From assembly GCA_033961575.1 (NCBI GenBank), contig CM066728.1, positions 180,101,678 through 180,165,677 on the forward strand: 64,000 nt of DNA, in the 5' to 3' direction. The position numbers and the translations under genes are program-made. Under the pieces are notes generated by a model. That model had not been told where the DNA came from. It did no database searches and saw only the letters and a program-made list of their open reading frames with translations. This document shows positions 32,366-44,949 of the stretch, one piece after another (position 1 is the stretch's first letter; each line of letters opens with the position of its first letter). This stretch comes from Aselliscus stoliczkanus (lineage: Eukaryota > Chordata > Mammalia > Chiroptera > Hipposideridae).

Positions 32366-33940
32366 AAGGAATTGAACTCTACTGACTCCCACTCCCCTCC
32401 TCCTGCTCCTCCATCATGAGAACTCCATCATGTCAGCTCCGTCGTGCTGCCACTCACGGTGTGCAGCCTACAGAGTTGCTTTCCTAGCCAGAAGCTGCCT
32501 GTTGGCTTGGCCCAGAATGGAAATATTGGAATTTTCCCCCCAGGCTTCCATGAATCTAGCAGTCATAGAAACACTCAAAAATTCAGAATTTAAACACACA
32601 GCTACACACTCGTGCCATCCCACAGTGATCATAGAGCTGGGATGCCTATTCCTTGAGCACTATTGCTCCAGCGTCCACTGAGCTCTGCCCTCTAAGCTGG
32701 GGATGATGGCTTCCAAGCCCCTTTCACCTTGAACCCAACCCCAGTGTGAACCCTGCCACTTTCCCAGCCCAGCAGAGCCACACTAGCGGTACTCTGCTGG
32801 AAACAAGACCCAGAAATCACTTTCTTTCTAGCCATGCTGAACGCAGCATGCAGAGTAAGGCCGAACTCCCCCAAACAAACAATGTATAAAACCTGAATTA
32901 ATACTAAGATGAACCTAATTCTCTGACAGGCGTGTTAAATGGGATTAAAGCCGCATGGGATTCCCGGCATACCCATCTGCCGCTTTGAGGAGCCCACAGC
33001 TGTTCTGATTTCCGACCGACAATTTCTTGTCAGTTATTTCATGTGCATCTCATCTTGCACTTAATCTGGGCCCCCTGCCCCCATCCCTTGTCCCCCATCA
33101 GGCGGGCCTTGGCTGGCTCCTATAAGCAGTCACTGATATTCACATGCCGCTGGCCCCAGGTTTGTGGAGGCATGTGTGAGCGCTGGCTGGTGCAAAAATG
33201 TGTGATCACAGAGAAAGCTTAGCGCTTTAGCGGCTGGAATGAATCTCTTGGATCCTAAGCTGTGGTGACGCCACCACCTGCGGCTCCTGCAGGCTTATGC
33301 TGTGGGGGGAAAAGAAAGAACTGGGACAAATTGTTTTTGATGCTCCAGAGAGCTGCCCCTGAGATGCCTACCAGCTACCATATTTAGAGCTACCATAGAA
33401 ATACATTCTGAAATCTCTGTAAGGCCAGGGAGAGCATTGCTAGGGAGTTGTGGGAAAAGGCAGAGGGGCTCTGCTAGGCACAGGACAGAATCCACAGAAG
33501 CCACTGGAGACCTTGAGGCCCAAGGGCACAGAAAAGGCAGAGGACAGACAATTTCAGGAGAAGAACTGGCTGACAGCACTGGCCCATAGAGCATCTTCAT
33601 GAGAATTTTTACACAGCAGCCCCTATAGGGCTGTTGCCCTGCACCAGAGAATACAGCCTAGCAAGCATAGCATAAGCTGGATTTCAGACCTACTTACCCC
33701 CTTGGCCAGGGGTCATTCTGCAGTGAACAACCTGTGCAACCATACACACCAGCTCTGAGGAAGAGTTCAAAGGTAGCATAGAAGGTCATTGTCAGAAGCA
33801 GGGAGATGAGTGAAAAATACCTGCCTTCAAGTAACCAAGTAGGAAGAAGGCCTGCCTTCAAGTAACCGTGAATGTGGAAAATACAGGGGAGCATGAAAGA
33901 ACCAGACAAGAAATATAAAAACAGAGTATCAAGTGGATTC
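32366..33940. other. Repeat-poor stretch with a CpG-enriched core
   Basis: About 32925-33285 has a dozen or so CpGs outside any SINE, far above the surrounding density. No ORF with a domain. Short ORFs nearby (32692-32874, 33295-33600) have no recognisable product. A 16-base repeat CTGCCTTCAAGTAACC occurs twice 31 bases apart near 33822 and 33853. Confidence 0.4.
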
Positions 33941-33949
33941 AAAGAAGTT

Positions 33950-34145
33950 GAGTTCTCTTCCTAGTTTCTGGTGGTTTGCTGGCAATTTTGGGTGTTCCTT
34001 GACTTGCAGATGCATAACACCAATCTCTGCCTTGGTTGTTACATGGCAATCTCCCTGTGAGTCTCCCTGTCTTCATATGGCCATCTTCTTATAAGGAAGG
34101 ACACCAGTCGCATTAGAAGGAGTTATTTCTAAAGGACTGATTGTG
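33950..34145 (-). mobile_element. MLT1-type LTR fragment, antisense
   Basis: 'tgccttggttgttacatggc', 'cttcatatggccatcttctt', 'ataaggaaggacaccagtcg' match the internal part of the MLT1 at 52437-53047. Both ends are missing. Confidence 0.65.
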
Positions 34146-34790
34146 GCTTCACATCCCACTCTGAAGAGAAGCATTTTAACTTGCTCTACCAGCTGACTAG
34201 CCTGGGCAGAGCTGTTGCTCTGCATTCTGGGTAAAACCTGGGGCTCTTACTAGTCTCTGAAAGCAATGCATACTTTTCTCTCAAAGACCAGTTTTTTAGA
34301 TCTTACGAACAAATACTATCTTAAGATACATGTTGACAACAACAATTCTGTATAAAGAGAAAAACCTGAGTATAGCCCCTACAGTTCTATAAAAGACATC
34401 AGAAATCACTTAATGATTTTCTCAAAGAAAATACACATATTAATTGAAAAAGAAGCTGGTCATTATAAGAGAGCTGCTATTGACAAACATTTGCTGGACA
34501 AATATTAGATTTTAGGCACAAGGAGTGCAAGAAAAGCGAGGCACCATCACCAACGTCAACGGAGTGCCTGTTGGTGACAGGAGTATGACATGTAACCACT
34601 GAACATTGGGGTATAATGTCAGAAGGTCACATCCCTTCAAAACTGGGCTCTTCCTCCCTCCAAGTCACACATCCCGTTTGTATCACTCTGTCTCGATACC
34701 TACAAAATTACAGTTGTCATTTATTAAGCACACCAATTTTAGATCAAGTATAAATAAATAATAAGATAAAGAAAAGCACAAAGATAGATC
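34146..34790. other. Unique-looking DNA
   Basis: Nothing recognised. Confidence 0.4.
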
Positions 34791-34793
34791 TGA

Positions 34794-34852
34794 GCATATA
34801 TATATATCATACAAATACACATATACAAATATAGTGTGTATGTAGTGTGTGC
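34794..34852. repeat. AT/GT-rich simple sequence
   Basis: Mixed (AT)n, 'acacatatac' and 'gtgtgtatgtagtgtgtg', followed by a T-run. Confidence 0.8.
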
Positions 34853-34933
34853 CTTTTTTTTTTTTAAAGCCAAGTGGGCATCAGAAATAATACCAGTCTC
34901 ACCACAACCACACTTATGTCATAGCCCAAACTA

Positions 34934-35015
34934 TTGGGTTGTCGGAAAAATCATGACGCATTTTTTGCAATGAAAAACATAGAAAAAATACGTCATGACT
35001 TTTCCGAAAACCCAA
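34934..35015. mobile_element. 82-bp palindromic mariner-type MITE, nearly perfect
   Basis: The left arm TTGGGTTGTCGGAAAAATCA and the reverse of the right arm (TTGGGTTTTCGGAAAAGTCA) pair over about 33 bases with very few mismatches, around a short GCAATGAAAAACATAG-type centre. TA lies on both sides (34932-34933, 35016-35017). The transcript would fold into one long hairpin. Same family as 18130-18206. Confidence 0.92.
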
Positions 35016-35117
35016 TATAATAACTCAAGTTCAGCTAATGTAAAATGACACAGGAAAGCCACATTGATGAGACAAAGGCATTTTTATCTCTAATACTAAG
35101 GATGATTTTTTTTTAAA

Positions 35118-35335
35118 AGTTATCATTTAAGTCCTTACTATGTGTCAAGCATTGCATTTATATTTTGCATCATTCTTGTATTGAATCCATGTGTTTGGGC
35201 TATCTCATTTAATCCTTCCCTCAATTCTGAGAAGGTATAATTTTCTACATTTTACTGGTGAGGAAAGTAAAGCTTAACAAGCAATTGGCTCAATAAATGA
35301 CAGAGCAAGGATTCAAATCCAGGCCTGTCCCATTC
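35118..35335 (-). repeat. MIR SINE, antisense
   Basis: 'cttactatgtgtcaagcatt', 'tttactggtgaggaaagtaa', 'cagagcaaggattcaaatcc' cover almost the full element. Confidence 0.88.
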
Positions 35336-36304
35336 CAAAGACAACCTTGGAGGAAGGTTCCAGGATGAGCCTCAAGGTCCACAGACCATATCAGCATCAC
35401 TATAGTTTCACACATTAATCCTGATCAAGAAGAGAAAATAGACACGAAGACCAAAGTAAGTGAATCAAGGGGTCTGGGGTGAGGCTGTAAACAGGAACCC
35501 GAGCTGTGGTTCCAAAGCTAAGGGACCTGAAGCTTTAGGGAAGGGCTTATACTATAAGCTGGGCCTGGCGAAGGATTTGGTGTGTGGACTGGGAATGAGG
35601 CAAGGTCTCAGGGCTCATTCTGATAAGTCACTGGCTTGGGGGGTGAGCCTGACTACTTAAGGAACAATGGCAGGTAGAGGGACAGACCCAGGGCATGAGA
35701 GAAATTCTCTCATTAGGCCTTGTTATAGGTAGTTGGCACCTCCCTGACATATTTCCCTCCACAACAAGTAGAACCACTTACCCAATGAAGAGCAGTGGCA
35801 AGCCTGACCCCGGTAGCTGCCAGGAGTCCTGCACAGAGCACAGCACTGCTGGCTCTGGCCTGTGACAGCTCTCAGACACAACACAGGTAGCTCTTTGGGC
35901 GCTTCTTGGGGGAAGCTAAGCACAGTCCAAACAATGGACAGCAGACTTCAATGGCCTTCCCAAACAAGCCTTTTTAGGTCACAGATGGTGCCGAGTTTAT
36001 GTTCCCAGAGATGGAACATCCTTTGCTCACAGTCCCATGTCCCACCCCCACCCTCCCCCTTCCTCCCTTTGGCAAATGCCTGGACCCTTAGTAATCCATG
36101 CAGATGTGTTGTGAATCACTGACAGTTCAAGTACACAATATTCCCTGACTTTAACCCCCATCTGTTTGCCCTGTGTACCTCCCGCTCCAAGTGCTGATGG
36201 AGGCAAACTTCCCAAAGCAGCAGGGGCCCCTGACATTGGAACATTCAGCAACATCACCAGGATGCACCGTTTCTGTCAGACCTAGTCCTAGAGACTTTAC
36301 ATCC
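35336..36304. other. Unique-looking DNA, no gene seen
   Basis: Opposing short ORFs at 35460-36257 show no domain. No repeat recognised. Confidence 0.4.
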
Positions 36305-36615
36305 CCACAGGCCTGTCAATAATAAGGTTAAGGAAACAGGCTCAGGGAGGTTGATTCACACAAACACTAAAGTGAGCAAGAGAGCTGAGGTTCAAAAGAT
36401 AGGTTCTTTCTAAGACACAGTGTTCCATCTCTAACCATTATGTTTCCAGTTATTTTTATGAGCAGTCATAACAGTTGCCGCAGCTTGAGACACTATGCTA
36501 AGTGCTGTGTATGTATTAGGTTATTTAATCCTTCCAAAGAGCATGACAAAGATAGAGTTGCGATCTTCATTGTAGAGATGAGGGGCTGAGGCACCCAGGT
36601 TAGCAGGCATGGGAG
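36305..36615 (-). repeat. Two antisense MIR fragments
   Basis: 36305-36430 ('taaggaaacaggctcaggga') and 36440-36615 ('actatgctaagtgctgtgta', 'gtagagatgaggggctgagg') are separate reverse MIR pieces. Confidence 0.65.
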
Positions 36616-37544
36616 TGTGGAGAAGCCATCCCCTGCAGTCCTCATTTCCTTTGCCCTTCTCCTTGTGTGATTTCACATTCTTAATAACTCATCCACAGGC
36701 CCCTGCTGGGGGCAGAAGGATCTGAAAAGATGCACAGCCCTGGAGTATCTAAGAGATGGTTTGGAGGTTGAGATAGATACATCATATATAATATATTATA
36801 TTATATTATATATACACATATATATAACAGCCCCATAAATTTGCTCCCTAAGGAAAATGAAGAAAGAAAAGGTGGGGACAGGGGTGAGGGAGGGGCGTCC
36901 TTGAACTAAAGAGGCAAAAATGGGTGCACAGGAAATCTAGAAAGTTTCTGAACACCCATAGTTGGGTGGGCAGGAACAGGCAGGGCAGGCCTATCAAAGG
37001 GACAATAAAAATCAGTCCTTTCATGAGGGTAGCCCTTGGTCCCAGGTCACAAAGGACCTTTACAGAGATGAACATATATTTTATTTAGGGAAGATTCAAA
37101 GGTTTCATGTGTAAGGCAACACGACATATGGCAGAGTAGCTAAGGAACATGGAAGGATGGTGTACTTGAGCAGGTGAGTAGACACAGAGTGGTCCCATGA
37201 GGGGCCAGCCATGCCAGGAAGTGGATTGATGGTCTCTGGGATGAATGGAATGAATACCAGAAGAGGCCACCTCAGCATTAGTCATGTCCAGCAGTCCTCC
37301 TCATGCTCATTGTAATGTGATCGTTCCCTTGAAGGACATCCAACATCAGATTTGGATATGTCTTCAGATTTGGATATGACGTCAGTTGTCACTTAGGCTA
37401 TCATTGGCCAAGAAGAGGAAGTTCCTTATGAACTCACTGAACTGCTGATTCCTGAAGACCTAGAATGATCTACAGGGGATAAGTAGACAACTGTCCTTCT
37501 ACTCTTCACCCCCATTACTGGGACCAAAGTCAGCTTTACCTCAC
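36616..37544. other. Unique-looking DNA, no gene seen
   Basis: Contains an (AT)-rich run at 36780-36832. A palindromic TGACGTCA lies at 37377-37384, and a 14-base duplication (CAGATTTGGATATG twice, about 37347-37379) adjoins it. No ORF with a domain. Confidence 0.4.
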
Positions 37545-37715
37545 CGTCACTGAAACCCAAGTGATGCTAAGTGCAATTCTAATTTTGAAGACAAAGAAAC
37601 TTGTAGAAAGGGACTTGCTCAAAGTCACAGAAATCAGTACATGGCGGAGCCAGGATCCCAACCTAGACCTACGACTCTAAATGCATTTCTCTTTTTCCAC
37701 ACCATGTTGCCTTCC
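37545..37715 (-). repeat. MIR fragment, antisense
   Basis: 'agggacttgctcaaagtcac', 'acatggcggagccaggatcc', 'caacctagacctacgactct'. Confidence 0.7.
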
Positions 37716-37904
37716 AGAAAAATCAGGTAACTCTGTGCTTCTATAGTAAAACCCATGTTCAAGATCTTTGATTACTTTGAATTTTGAAAAATGCCTGTCG
37801 TTGGACCAGGATCTGCTCTGTAAGCTCATCTTTGTTTCTAATACTTTCTGAGAATGAGTACAGTATTCTAAAATATAGATAAATAGAGGGTGGGTGCATG
37901 GATG

Positions 37905-37953
<49 letters not shown>

Positions 37954-37962
37954 GATAGATAG
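37905..37962. repeat. (GATA)n microsatellite
   Basis: About 13 GATA units, one with an inserted base near the end. Confidence 0.96.
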
Positions 37963-38884
37963 ACTTTAAGTCGAGTTTTGGTCTTAGCTCCTCCATCAAT
38001 CTTTGTGACCTTGGAAAACTGCCTGCTATAAACATACTCTCACTATTCTCCTCCATGTTAAATTACCTTACAAACGTGTCCAAATTTCACAACAAGGACC
38101 TAACTCAAACATCATTTGAAACATTCAAACGTCTGTTTTTGACATCAAGTTGGCTCCGAGGTTTGACAGCTTGATACCTGTAGAGTCCCACCCAAGAACA
38201 TTTCCTTCAAAACAGATTCTTGTTACAGAAACAGCCATGGTTTTAAATATATTCCCTCCCCTCATAAAAATGCCCCAGCCAGCAAAAGCCATTCTGCTTC
38301 AAATATTTAATTAATACCTTCACAGGGGTCTGGTCCTTATTAAAGACTCTTGGGGATCATGTCTTAGGGGCAACGCTTTGTTCTAAGCAGCTCTATGTGC
38401 TACAGATAAAATAAAGTGCTGGAATGTGCTTTCTATTAAAAGCAGGGAAGCCTGCCTGCCCGCTGCTGGAAACCCCTTTGTCATCAGAGTGACACATTAA
38501 GGCATAATCCAAGTACAACATATAAACACAAACAGTGTAAATCCTCCCACTTAGTAAAAAGAGTCCCAGTAAAACCACAAAAAAGGTCTGGTAATTAGCC
38601 GAGGGGATTAAAAACTGGATGAGTACTTCCTTTACCTCATCTTCCCACTGAAGAGGCCACAAAGGCACACTGCTGCTCCCCATGCACATGAGAGCCCAGC
38701 AGAATTCGAAGGCACTCTGTTCTGCCCCCCTCCAGCTCCTTTTGGGCTTTCCAGCCTCGGGCAGGTAAGAGGTGCCTTGGTTAGATGTCCTGCCTTTCCA
38801 AGCAAGCACACATGCACTTAGCCCACTTTTGCCTCATGTGCAGAAGACTGGCAAATGCTTGTTTGCATTTTGTTGCTTGGGAAA
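37963..38884. other. Repeat-poor stretch, no gene seen
   Basis: About 38100-38420 has no repeat and is AT-rich with TTAATTAA-type motifs. The 138-codon minus-strand ORF (38393-38809) has no domain I recognise. Confidence 0.35.

Positions 38885-38921
<37 letters not shown>
38885..38921. repeat. (TA)n(CA)n compound microsatellite
   Basis: About 12 TA units, then about 6 CA units. Confidence 0.95.
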
Positions 38922-38929
38922 TACACATT

Positions 38930-39475
38930 TGGTTATAAAAACAGTGGAGGCTCAATTTTGAAAACTTTGAAACACACAAGAAAATATGGCAAAGGGAATA
39001 AAGAATTAATCATAACCCTACCACCTTGAGGTGACTCTGATGCATTTCACTCCTTCGATGTGTGTGGTTTCAGAAAACTATTACCACACACTTACACTTT
39101 ATTTCCTGCCTCTTCTCTTACTACTGCACCCTGAGTATTTCCCTCTATGTCATTTGTTTTTCATTGCTGAGAAGGGTTCCATTGTGGGGCTAGAACAACA
39201 CGAATATAACCAATTATTTCTCATCTGATAAACACTGAGGCAATTTGAGTTTTTCACTCTTGTACACAATGCAATGATAACATCTTGATACATCAATCTT
39301 TGGCCCTTTTTTGGATGATTTCCTTCAGATTGATTCCCAAAAAGGAAATGACTGAATCAAAGTCTGTGTATATTTTTAAAGTATTGATATATTTTGCTTA
39401 TCTCCCAAAAGGCTGTACCACTCTATTCCCTGACCTATGTGTGAGAATATCTATCTCACCACACTGGGTTGTTTT
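38930..39475 (-). repeat. Old L1 3' end, antisense
   Basis: In reverse it reads like the 3' part of an old L1 and parallels the sense copy at 50600-51240. 'gattgattcccaaaaaggaa', 'actgaatcaaagtctgtgta' and 'ttcattgctgagaagggttc' are diagnostic by eye. No frame is preserved. Confidence 0.65.
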
Positions 39476-41574
39476 TGTTTTTGTTTTTTTTCATTTTTAC
39501 TAAGACATATAGATAGAGCTACAAAAATTATTTTTTAAATCAGAAAACCATCATGAGGCTGCTGCCCCTTTTCATGCATCCTGAGAGCACAGTTACCACT
39601 TCTCTTCCTGTCCTTCCATTTACATGAAAAAAGACTCCCTTGAGGCCCCCTAAAAGAAGGGTGCACCCCGCCTCCCACCTGAATGAATTGGGAGAGAACA
39701 CTGAGGGTCTTTCGCAAAATCTAACATGGTTGAGAACAGAGATTTCAACTTTGGCCCCTGTACTGCAGCCAAGATCTTGTAAGAGTTTGTTTATTTTTTT
39801 TTCTACTTTTCCCTTTGATGATCAACAAATTTAATGCACTCATTTAAATCCCACAAGTCTGTTCCCTTTCCCAGGAGCAGAATGAAGTAATCTAGTTCCC
39901 ACGTTCTGACAGCATAGTTGGGGGGCCACAAAAGATGATAGCCCCCAGCCCATAGAGCCAGAGGTAGTTCAAATAACTGAAGGTTTGCTAAAACAATCAA
40001 GCAAAGCGTTGGAGACCATCCAACACTTAGCTGCCCAATTATTCCCTCCTACAAGAGTGTAAGTCTTTCCCCTACTTGACTGTAGCTGCATCTTGAAATT
40101 TAATGGAGTTCTGCTATCAGGAGAATCCATTTTCTCCTTAACAGGCCGTGCTTTTCTCAGGTGGGGGTCGGGATGCTCCTGGGACAACCGCACAGGTCTT
40201 TGCCTCCTACCTGAAACTGATGGAGATGGAGATAGGAAAGAGGGCTCTCCTCAGTGTGTGCTGAGCAGCCTCTGCCTTGGGGCTTTGGATGGAGCAAAAC
40301 TTGGGAAGGACCTTCAGTCTAATTGTCCCTAACTGACAGTGACCACACAAGATGTCCCCAAGTCCACTGAGACTCTCAGCTACATGTCATGACATGGCTA
40401 TAAAACAGCTCCAGGCATGAATTCATTCACCTCAGGCTGAGTGACTCTGAAATATCTCATTAAAGAGACTAGTTTCAGTGTCCACTCTGAAGTCCTGCCT
40501 CACACAGGAGTGCCTCAAACTGGGTCTCTCCACTTCAGTGAAAGGCAAGTTACCCATTTCACTGCTGGGTACCAGCTCCATCACCCATCCCACAGCCCTG
40601 GGCCCGTGTTCTTCAAAAGTTTGTAACGCACAGAGGAAAACGGACCACCTGGCACGAGTGCTCTGTGTTGAAGGGAAAAGAAGACATTTTAAAAGGGTTC
40701 ATTTACTAAACACAGCTCAAATTTGTTTTAATTTTTTTTAAAGAACAGAGATACAGAGAAGAATGTTCTTAAAAAGACTTACCAGCCTAATAATCCTCAT
40801 TGATATTTTACATAAAATACATGGTTACGTTTAGAAAGTTTCGATCATTCAGAAAAGTACAGTTAAAAGTATGAAAATAATGCAAAGCGAACTGTACCCA
40901 TCAAAATAAATACAAAGCTCACCATATAGTTATTTTTATAAATTACTCCTTTAAGTATATGTTTTGAATTATCCTTAACATGAGACAGCCCTGTGCTATT
41001 TTCATCCTTCTATTTCACAGAAGAAGAAATTCAGTTAGAGAGAAAAAAAGAACTTGCTAAGTCTCAGAGATCCTAAGGAGCAGAAGAAAGATGAGGGCCA
41101 GGTATGATCCCACAGTCACTAGGCTGCAGATACCAGCTCCTTACAGCTCACGCGGGTCATTACGGTAACTGACCAGCATCTCTGCTGCCAGATCCAGTGC
41201 CCACCAACCCACAGTGAGCCTTACCCTCACGCCATGCCCCTGCTGAAATACCTTAAATGACTCTCTACTCATACACCCTCCATGGGAGCCCACCGCACAT
41301 GGAAAACACCATTGAGAGACATGCTTTATAAAGGAAGTGGGCTCTACCAAGCAGGGCAGTACTATTTTAATAGTTTATAGAAGAGTCTGTGCAGGTGCCT
41401 ACTTATGTCTTTGAAGGGCTATGTGATGACAACAACTAACATCTTAACAAGATTTAGACCAAGAAGTGCCAATAATAGCTATCACTTTTTGCTATCAACC
41501 CTTTTTATAATGGGAGGGAAAGGAGATCTGAATAAGTAAATAAAAATAAAATCGTGATCAATGATTTGACTATC
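39476..41574. other. Unique-looking DNA, no gene seen
   Basis: Short ORFs occur on both strands (39535-40741) with no domain. About 40990-41130 may hold a weak antisense MIR. Confidence 0.4.
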
Positions 41575-41730
41575 CACAGTGTAGCAGGTACTGTGCTGTT
41601 TTACATGTTTCAGCATATTTAAGCACAGAACTCTCTGAGGTAGAAACTCTTACCCCAATATAAGATGAAGGCATAGAGACGGGATGTTGAGCAAACCATT
41701 CAAGGCCACCCAATGGTAAGTGGGTGCTCA
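41575..41730 (-). repeat. MIR fragment, antisense
   Basis: 'tagcaggtactgtgctgttt', 'ctctctgaggtagaaactct', 'gatgaaggcatagagacggg'. Confidence 0.7.
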
Positions 41731-41731
41731 G

Positions 41732-42080
41732 GCTAGTTTTTTGGGCTGCCATAACCAAGTAACATAGACTGGGTGGCCTAAACAATGGACGTTTATTTTC
41801 TCACAGTCCCAGAGGCTAGAAATCTGAGATCAAAGTTCAGGCCTGTCTCCTTGCGTTGTAGATGGCGATCTTCTCCCTGTGTCTTCACATAGGTGTCCTC
41901 CCATGTGTCTCAGTGTCCTAATCTCCTCTTCTTATAAACTCACCAATCATAATGATCTTATTTTAAGTGAATTACTACTTTAAAGACTCTTTCTCCAAAT
42001 GCAGTCCCATTCTAAGGTACTAGGGGTTAGGACTTCAACATATAAATTTTTTTTGGGGGGACACAATTCAGCCCATAACA
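41732..42080 (-). mobile_element. MLT1A-type ERVL-MaLR LTR, antisense, near full length
   Basis: Reverse read begins TGTTATGGGCTGAATTGTGT, passes 'aagtcctaacccctagtacc', 'gtgaagacacagggagaaga' and ends at 'tggttatggcagcccaaaaa'. About 350 bp with few large gaps. Confidence 0.9.
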
Positions 42081-43489
42081 GCTGGCTAAGCCTAGACTCT
42101 GATCCTAACATTTAATATTGGAAGCTGGTATTATTTGTTCTGCGCGATGTTGCCTAGGATTTCAGAAAGAGTCTTTTAACTCCTTTGGCCTGTTCAAATG
42201 TGATTCAGGGAACCACAGAGGGTGCAAGATGATGAGCCTTTATACAGTTGTATTGTTTATTTTTCCTCCAAAGGATCCACAATACCTGAAGGCATCTACT
42301 AACTCATGGTGGAAATCTAGCTGCACATTCTTGGCTGGGATCAAGACTCATCTCCATGTCCTGCCTGGGAACCCTCAGGTGGGGTTACCAGCCTAGAGCC
42401 AGCTACGTGGAGCATCCACAGATGGGGCAGGGCATGGCCAGATGGCTGTGTCAGATGCCTATATCTCCTCCTAAGAATGAGATAGCCACACCCCTTTACA
42501 TTCCTTTATAAGTGATCAGAGTTGGACTCACATTCACACCACCTTCATAATTTTTACTATATTACATTCAACCTATAAAATTATTTACTTACTACTCTTA
42601 AAAATTGTCTTACATGTTTTATTTAAATTTCTGTTTAAAGAAAAAGCTTATATAATTGTCTGAAATAAAAAACCTGTATGTTTTGTCACAGATGAAAGGT
42701 ACCCACAAAAAAGTACAAGAAAACAAACTAGTGTTATTAAACTCTAACTACGTATAGTTGCTTGCTGCCTCTGTCTTTAAAAAAAAAAAGTAGAGAGATG
42801 AGGAAATGTAGAAGTATTTGAGATATACTAGCACTTAAGTGAAGTTTTCTTCCACATTAATTGGAAGGTTGAAAGAAACTTAAAGAGAAAATAACTCATG
42901 CACTGTATGATCAGTGTTCTCTGGGTCTTTGTCCTACTGAAAAAATCAATTCCACTCACATTTTGGAAATGCTGCTTTCTACTTTTCAAAGCACTCTAAC
43001 AACAACCTTCCAATATAAGTGGAGTAGATATTTTACACTTGTTTTTTAACTGGAGAAAAATTCACCAAATTGTAAGCACTCTTATAAACCCCTAAACCCT
43101 AGGCCAGGCACTTATTGGAGTTTAGACTTGAACAACTGCACATGGGTTCCAGGAATGCAATCCAAACTGGGGGAGAAGGAGAAGGCAGGAAACACTTACT
43201 GCTAAAGAGAGATGACTTTCTATAGTTGGCTCAGTCCCTTCATTGGTCTTAAGCCAAATGCTACACAACTGGAAACTAAACCTAGGTTCAGACACACATG
43301 CTAGACCCAAGTTTCTAGGACAGAGTCTCTGACCAGGCTGCAGAGGGTGCTGGGATAACATCCACTTCTCCCCAGGGGAGGAGAGACCATTCACTGCTCT
43401 CTTTGCTCAGCTGTGGCAATTGATTTGACCAAAAAACTGACTGATTCATTCCTTTCCTGCTTTTGTTTTGCAAATAACTAACCCAGTTC
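42081..43489. other. Unique-looking DNA, no gene seen
   Basis: AT-rich in the middle. ORFs at 42118-42396 and 43122-43394 show no domain. Confidence 0.4.
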
Positions 43490-43690
43490 TCAAATCCGAG
43501 GACCTTCTAAACCCTGGCTCTTCAAGGATGCCTCTGCCCCATCACCTGGGAGCTTGTTAGAAATGCAGACTCTCACCACTTCTCCCTCCACTCTCCTTCC
43601 AACCCCACAGATCAATGGACTCAGAATCTCTAAGTTAACAAGGTCTCTGGGTAATTCAAATGCACGTGAAATTTTGAGAAGCCCTACTTA
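43490..43690 (+). mobile_element. MER5A-type hAT-Charlie remnant
   Basis: 'tcacctgggagcttgttaga', 'aatgcagactctcaccactt', 'gactcagaatctctaagtta' and a terminal 'attttgagaagccctactt'. The 5' side is more diverged. Confidence 0.75.
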
Positions 43691-43809
43691 AAAGACTGTG
43701 GCCTTGGGTCCTTCAGTTGTGTGGTCTTCAAGCTAAGAGCTGCGAGCTGCCACTATGAATGTTGTTGCAACCATTACAAGCATGTTTCTTATCCAGGGTC
43801 CCTTTTATA

Positions 43810-43985
43810 CCCAGCTGGGGGACTCTGAGCAAGGCACTTAGCTTCTCTGGGCCTCCCTTGGCGTACCTGTCAAACAAGGAAAACAAAGTCTATCTCCCAG
43901 AGTTGTTGGGAGTAGTCCATGAGAATGCCTGCAAAGCACTGCCCTCAGTGCCTGGCCCACAGTGAGTGCTCAGTCAAGCTGTTCA
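43810..43985 (+). repeat. MIR SINE, sense
   Basis: 'ctgagcaaggcacttagctt', 'ctctgggcctcccttggcgt', 'cagtgcctggcccacagtga', 'gtgctcagtcaa'. Confidence 0.8.
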
Positions 43986-44440
43986 TTCAGCAAATATGTT
44001 CTGAGCACTTCGAGTCTCCATGCTCTGTTCCTGGCTCTAGTGCTGCAGCACTGAAGGACAGACAGGGTCTTGCTCTTATGAGGATTACAGTCAGGAGTGA
44101 TACAGTAGAAACAAAGAATTAAGACTTTCAGTAGTGATAAGGCCCCGGAACTAAATGAATCTCATGAGAGAGTAATGGGAGTGGGAGTAGGTACCATTAG
44201 CAGTGGTCAGGCATGGTGTGTCTGAGGAAATGATATTCAAGCCAAGACCCAAATCTAAAAAGGGGGCAGCCATGCGGGAGTCTGGAGGCAAAGCATTCCG
44301 GACAGAGGGTACACTAGGCAGGGGGGCAACGGTGCTGATCTGGGAACAGCTTGGGACAGAAGAGGAAGAGAAAGAAAGGTTAGGCTGGTTGGAGTGTGAG
44401 TGGTATAAGATGAGGCTATAGAGGCATCACTTTTATCACC
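43985..44440 (-). repeat. L2 fragment, antisense
   Basis: 'ttcattcagcaaatatgttc', 'tgctcttatgaggattacag', 'gaggaaatgatattcaagcc', 'gcaaagcattccggacagag' follow reverse L2 order. Confidence 0.75.
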
Positions 44441-44949
44441 ATCATTATCTCTCTGCAACTTCATCCTTCAGCTCTACAATCTTCCATATCCATCCATTGG
44501 CTTAATTCAGAAAGCCATTCATATTCATCCATATGACAGAGGCTTGGGGACCAAGAGTGCTCCCTGTCCCAGGGTCCAGCTTCACAGGGATCTACCAGCC
44601 TGAGTTTCTAATGGGGAAGGAAGCACTGCAGACCCAACACCAGGTGCTTTGAAAAGGGAAGTGACACTCTTCTAAGTAGAGAGTCCTGTTGTTCTGGCTA
44701 GAGGAAGCTGATATTGCTGGGGTGGGATCAATTTTCTGCTGATTTCACAGATAAAGCAAAGGTGCCCAATACTCTGAGAGGCATGGCCAAAGAAGCCAGC
44801 AAGATCAGATTTGGGGTTTTCAGCAAGTTTAGGGTGTTATCTGTGAGCTAGAGGTGGTAATCCAAGGTGGCCTCAACTGCATCAGCCAGAATTTAAGGAA
44901 ATTTGGGGCAACTAGCTTGCTTCAGTGGCTTAAATCTGACCTGTAACAT
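44441..44949. other. Unique-looking DNA
   Basis: Nothing recognised. Confidence 0.4.

Noticed and set aside
37377..37384. Perfect TGACGTCA (CRE) palindrome
   Set aside because: An 8-base site is expected by chance about once in 64 kb and has no supporting promoter context.
38393..38809. 138-codon minus-strand ORF as a possible exon
   Set aside because: No recognisable domain, and I could not support splice sites. Left as unsupported.
43087..43102. Telomere-like CCCTAAACCCTA
   Set aside because: Only two imperfect units; no interstitial telomere tract.
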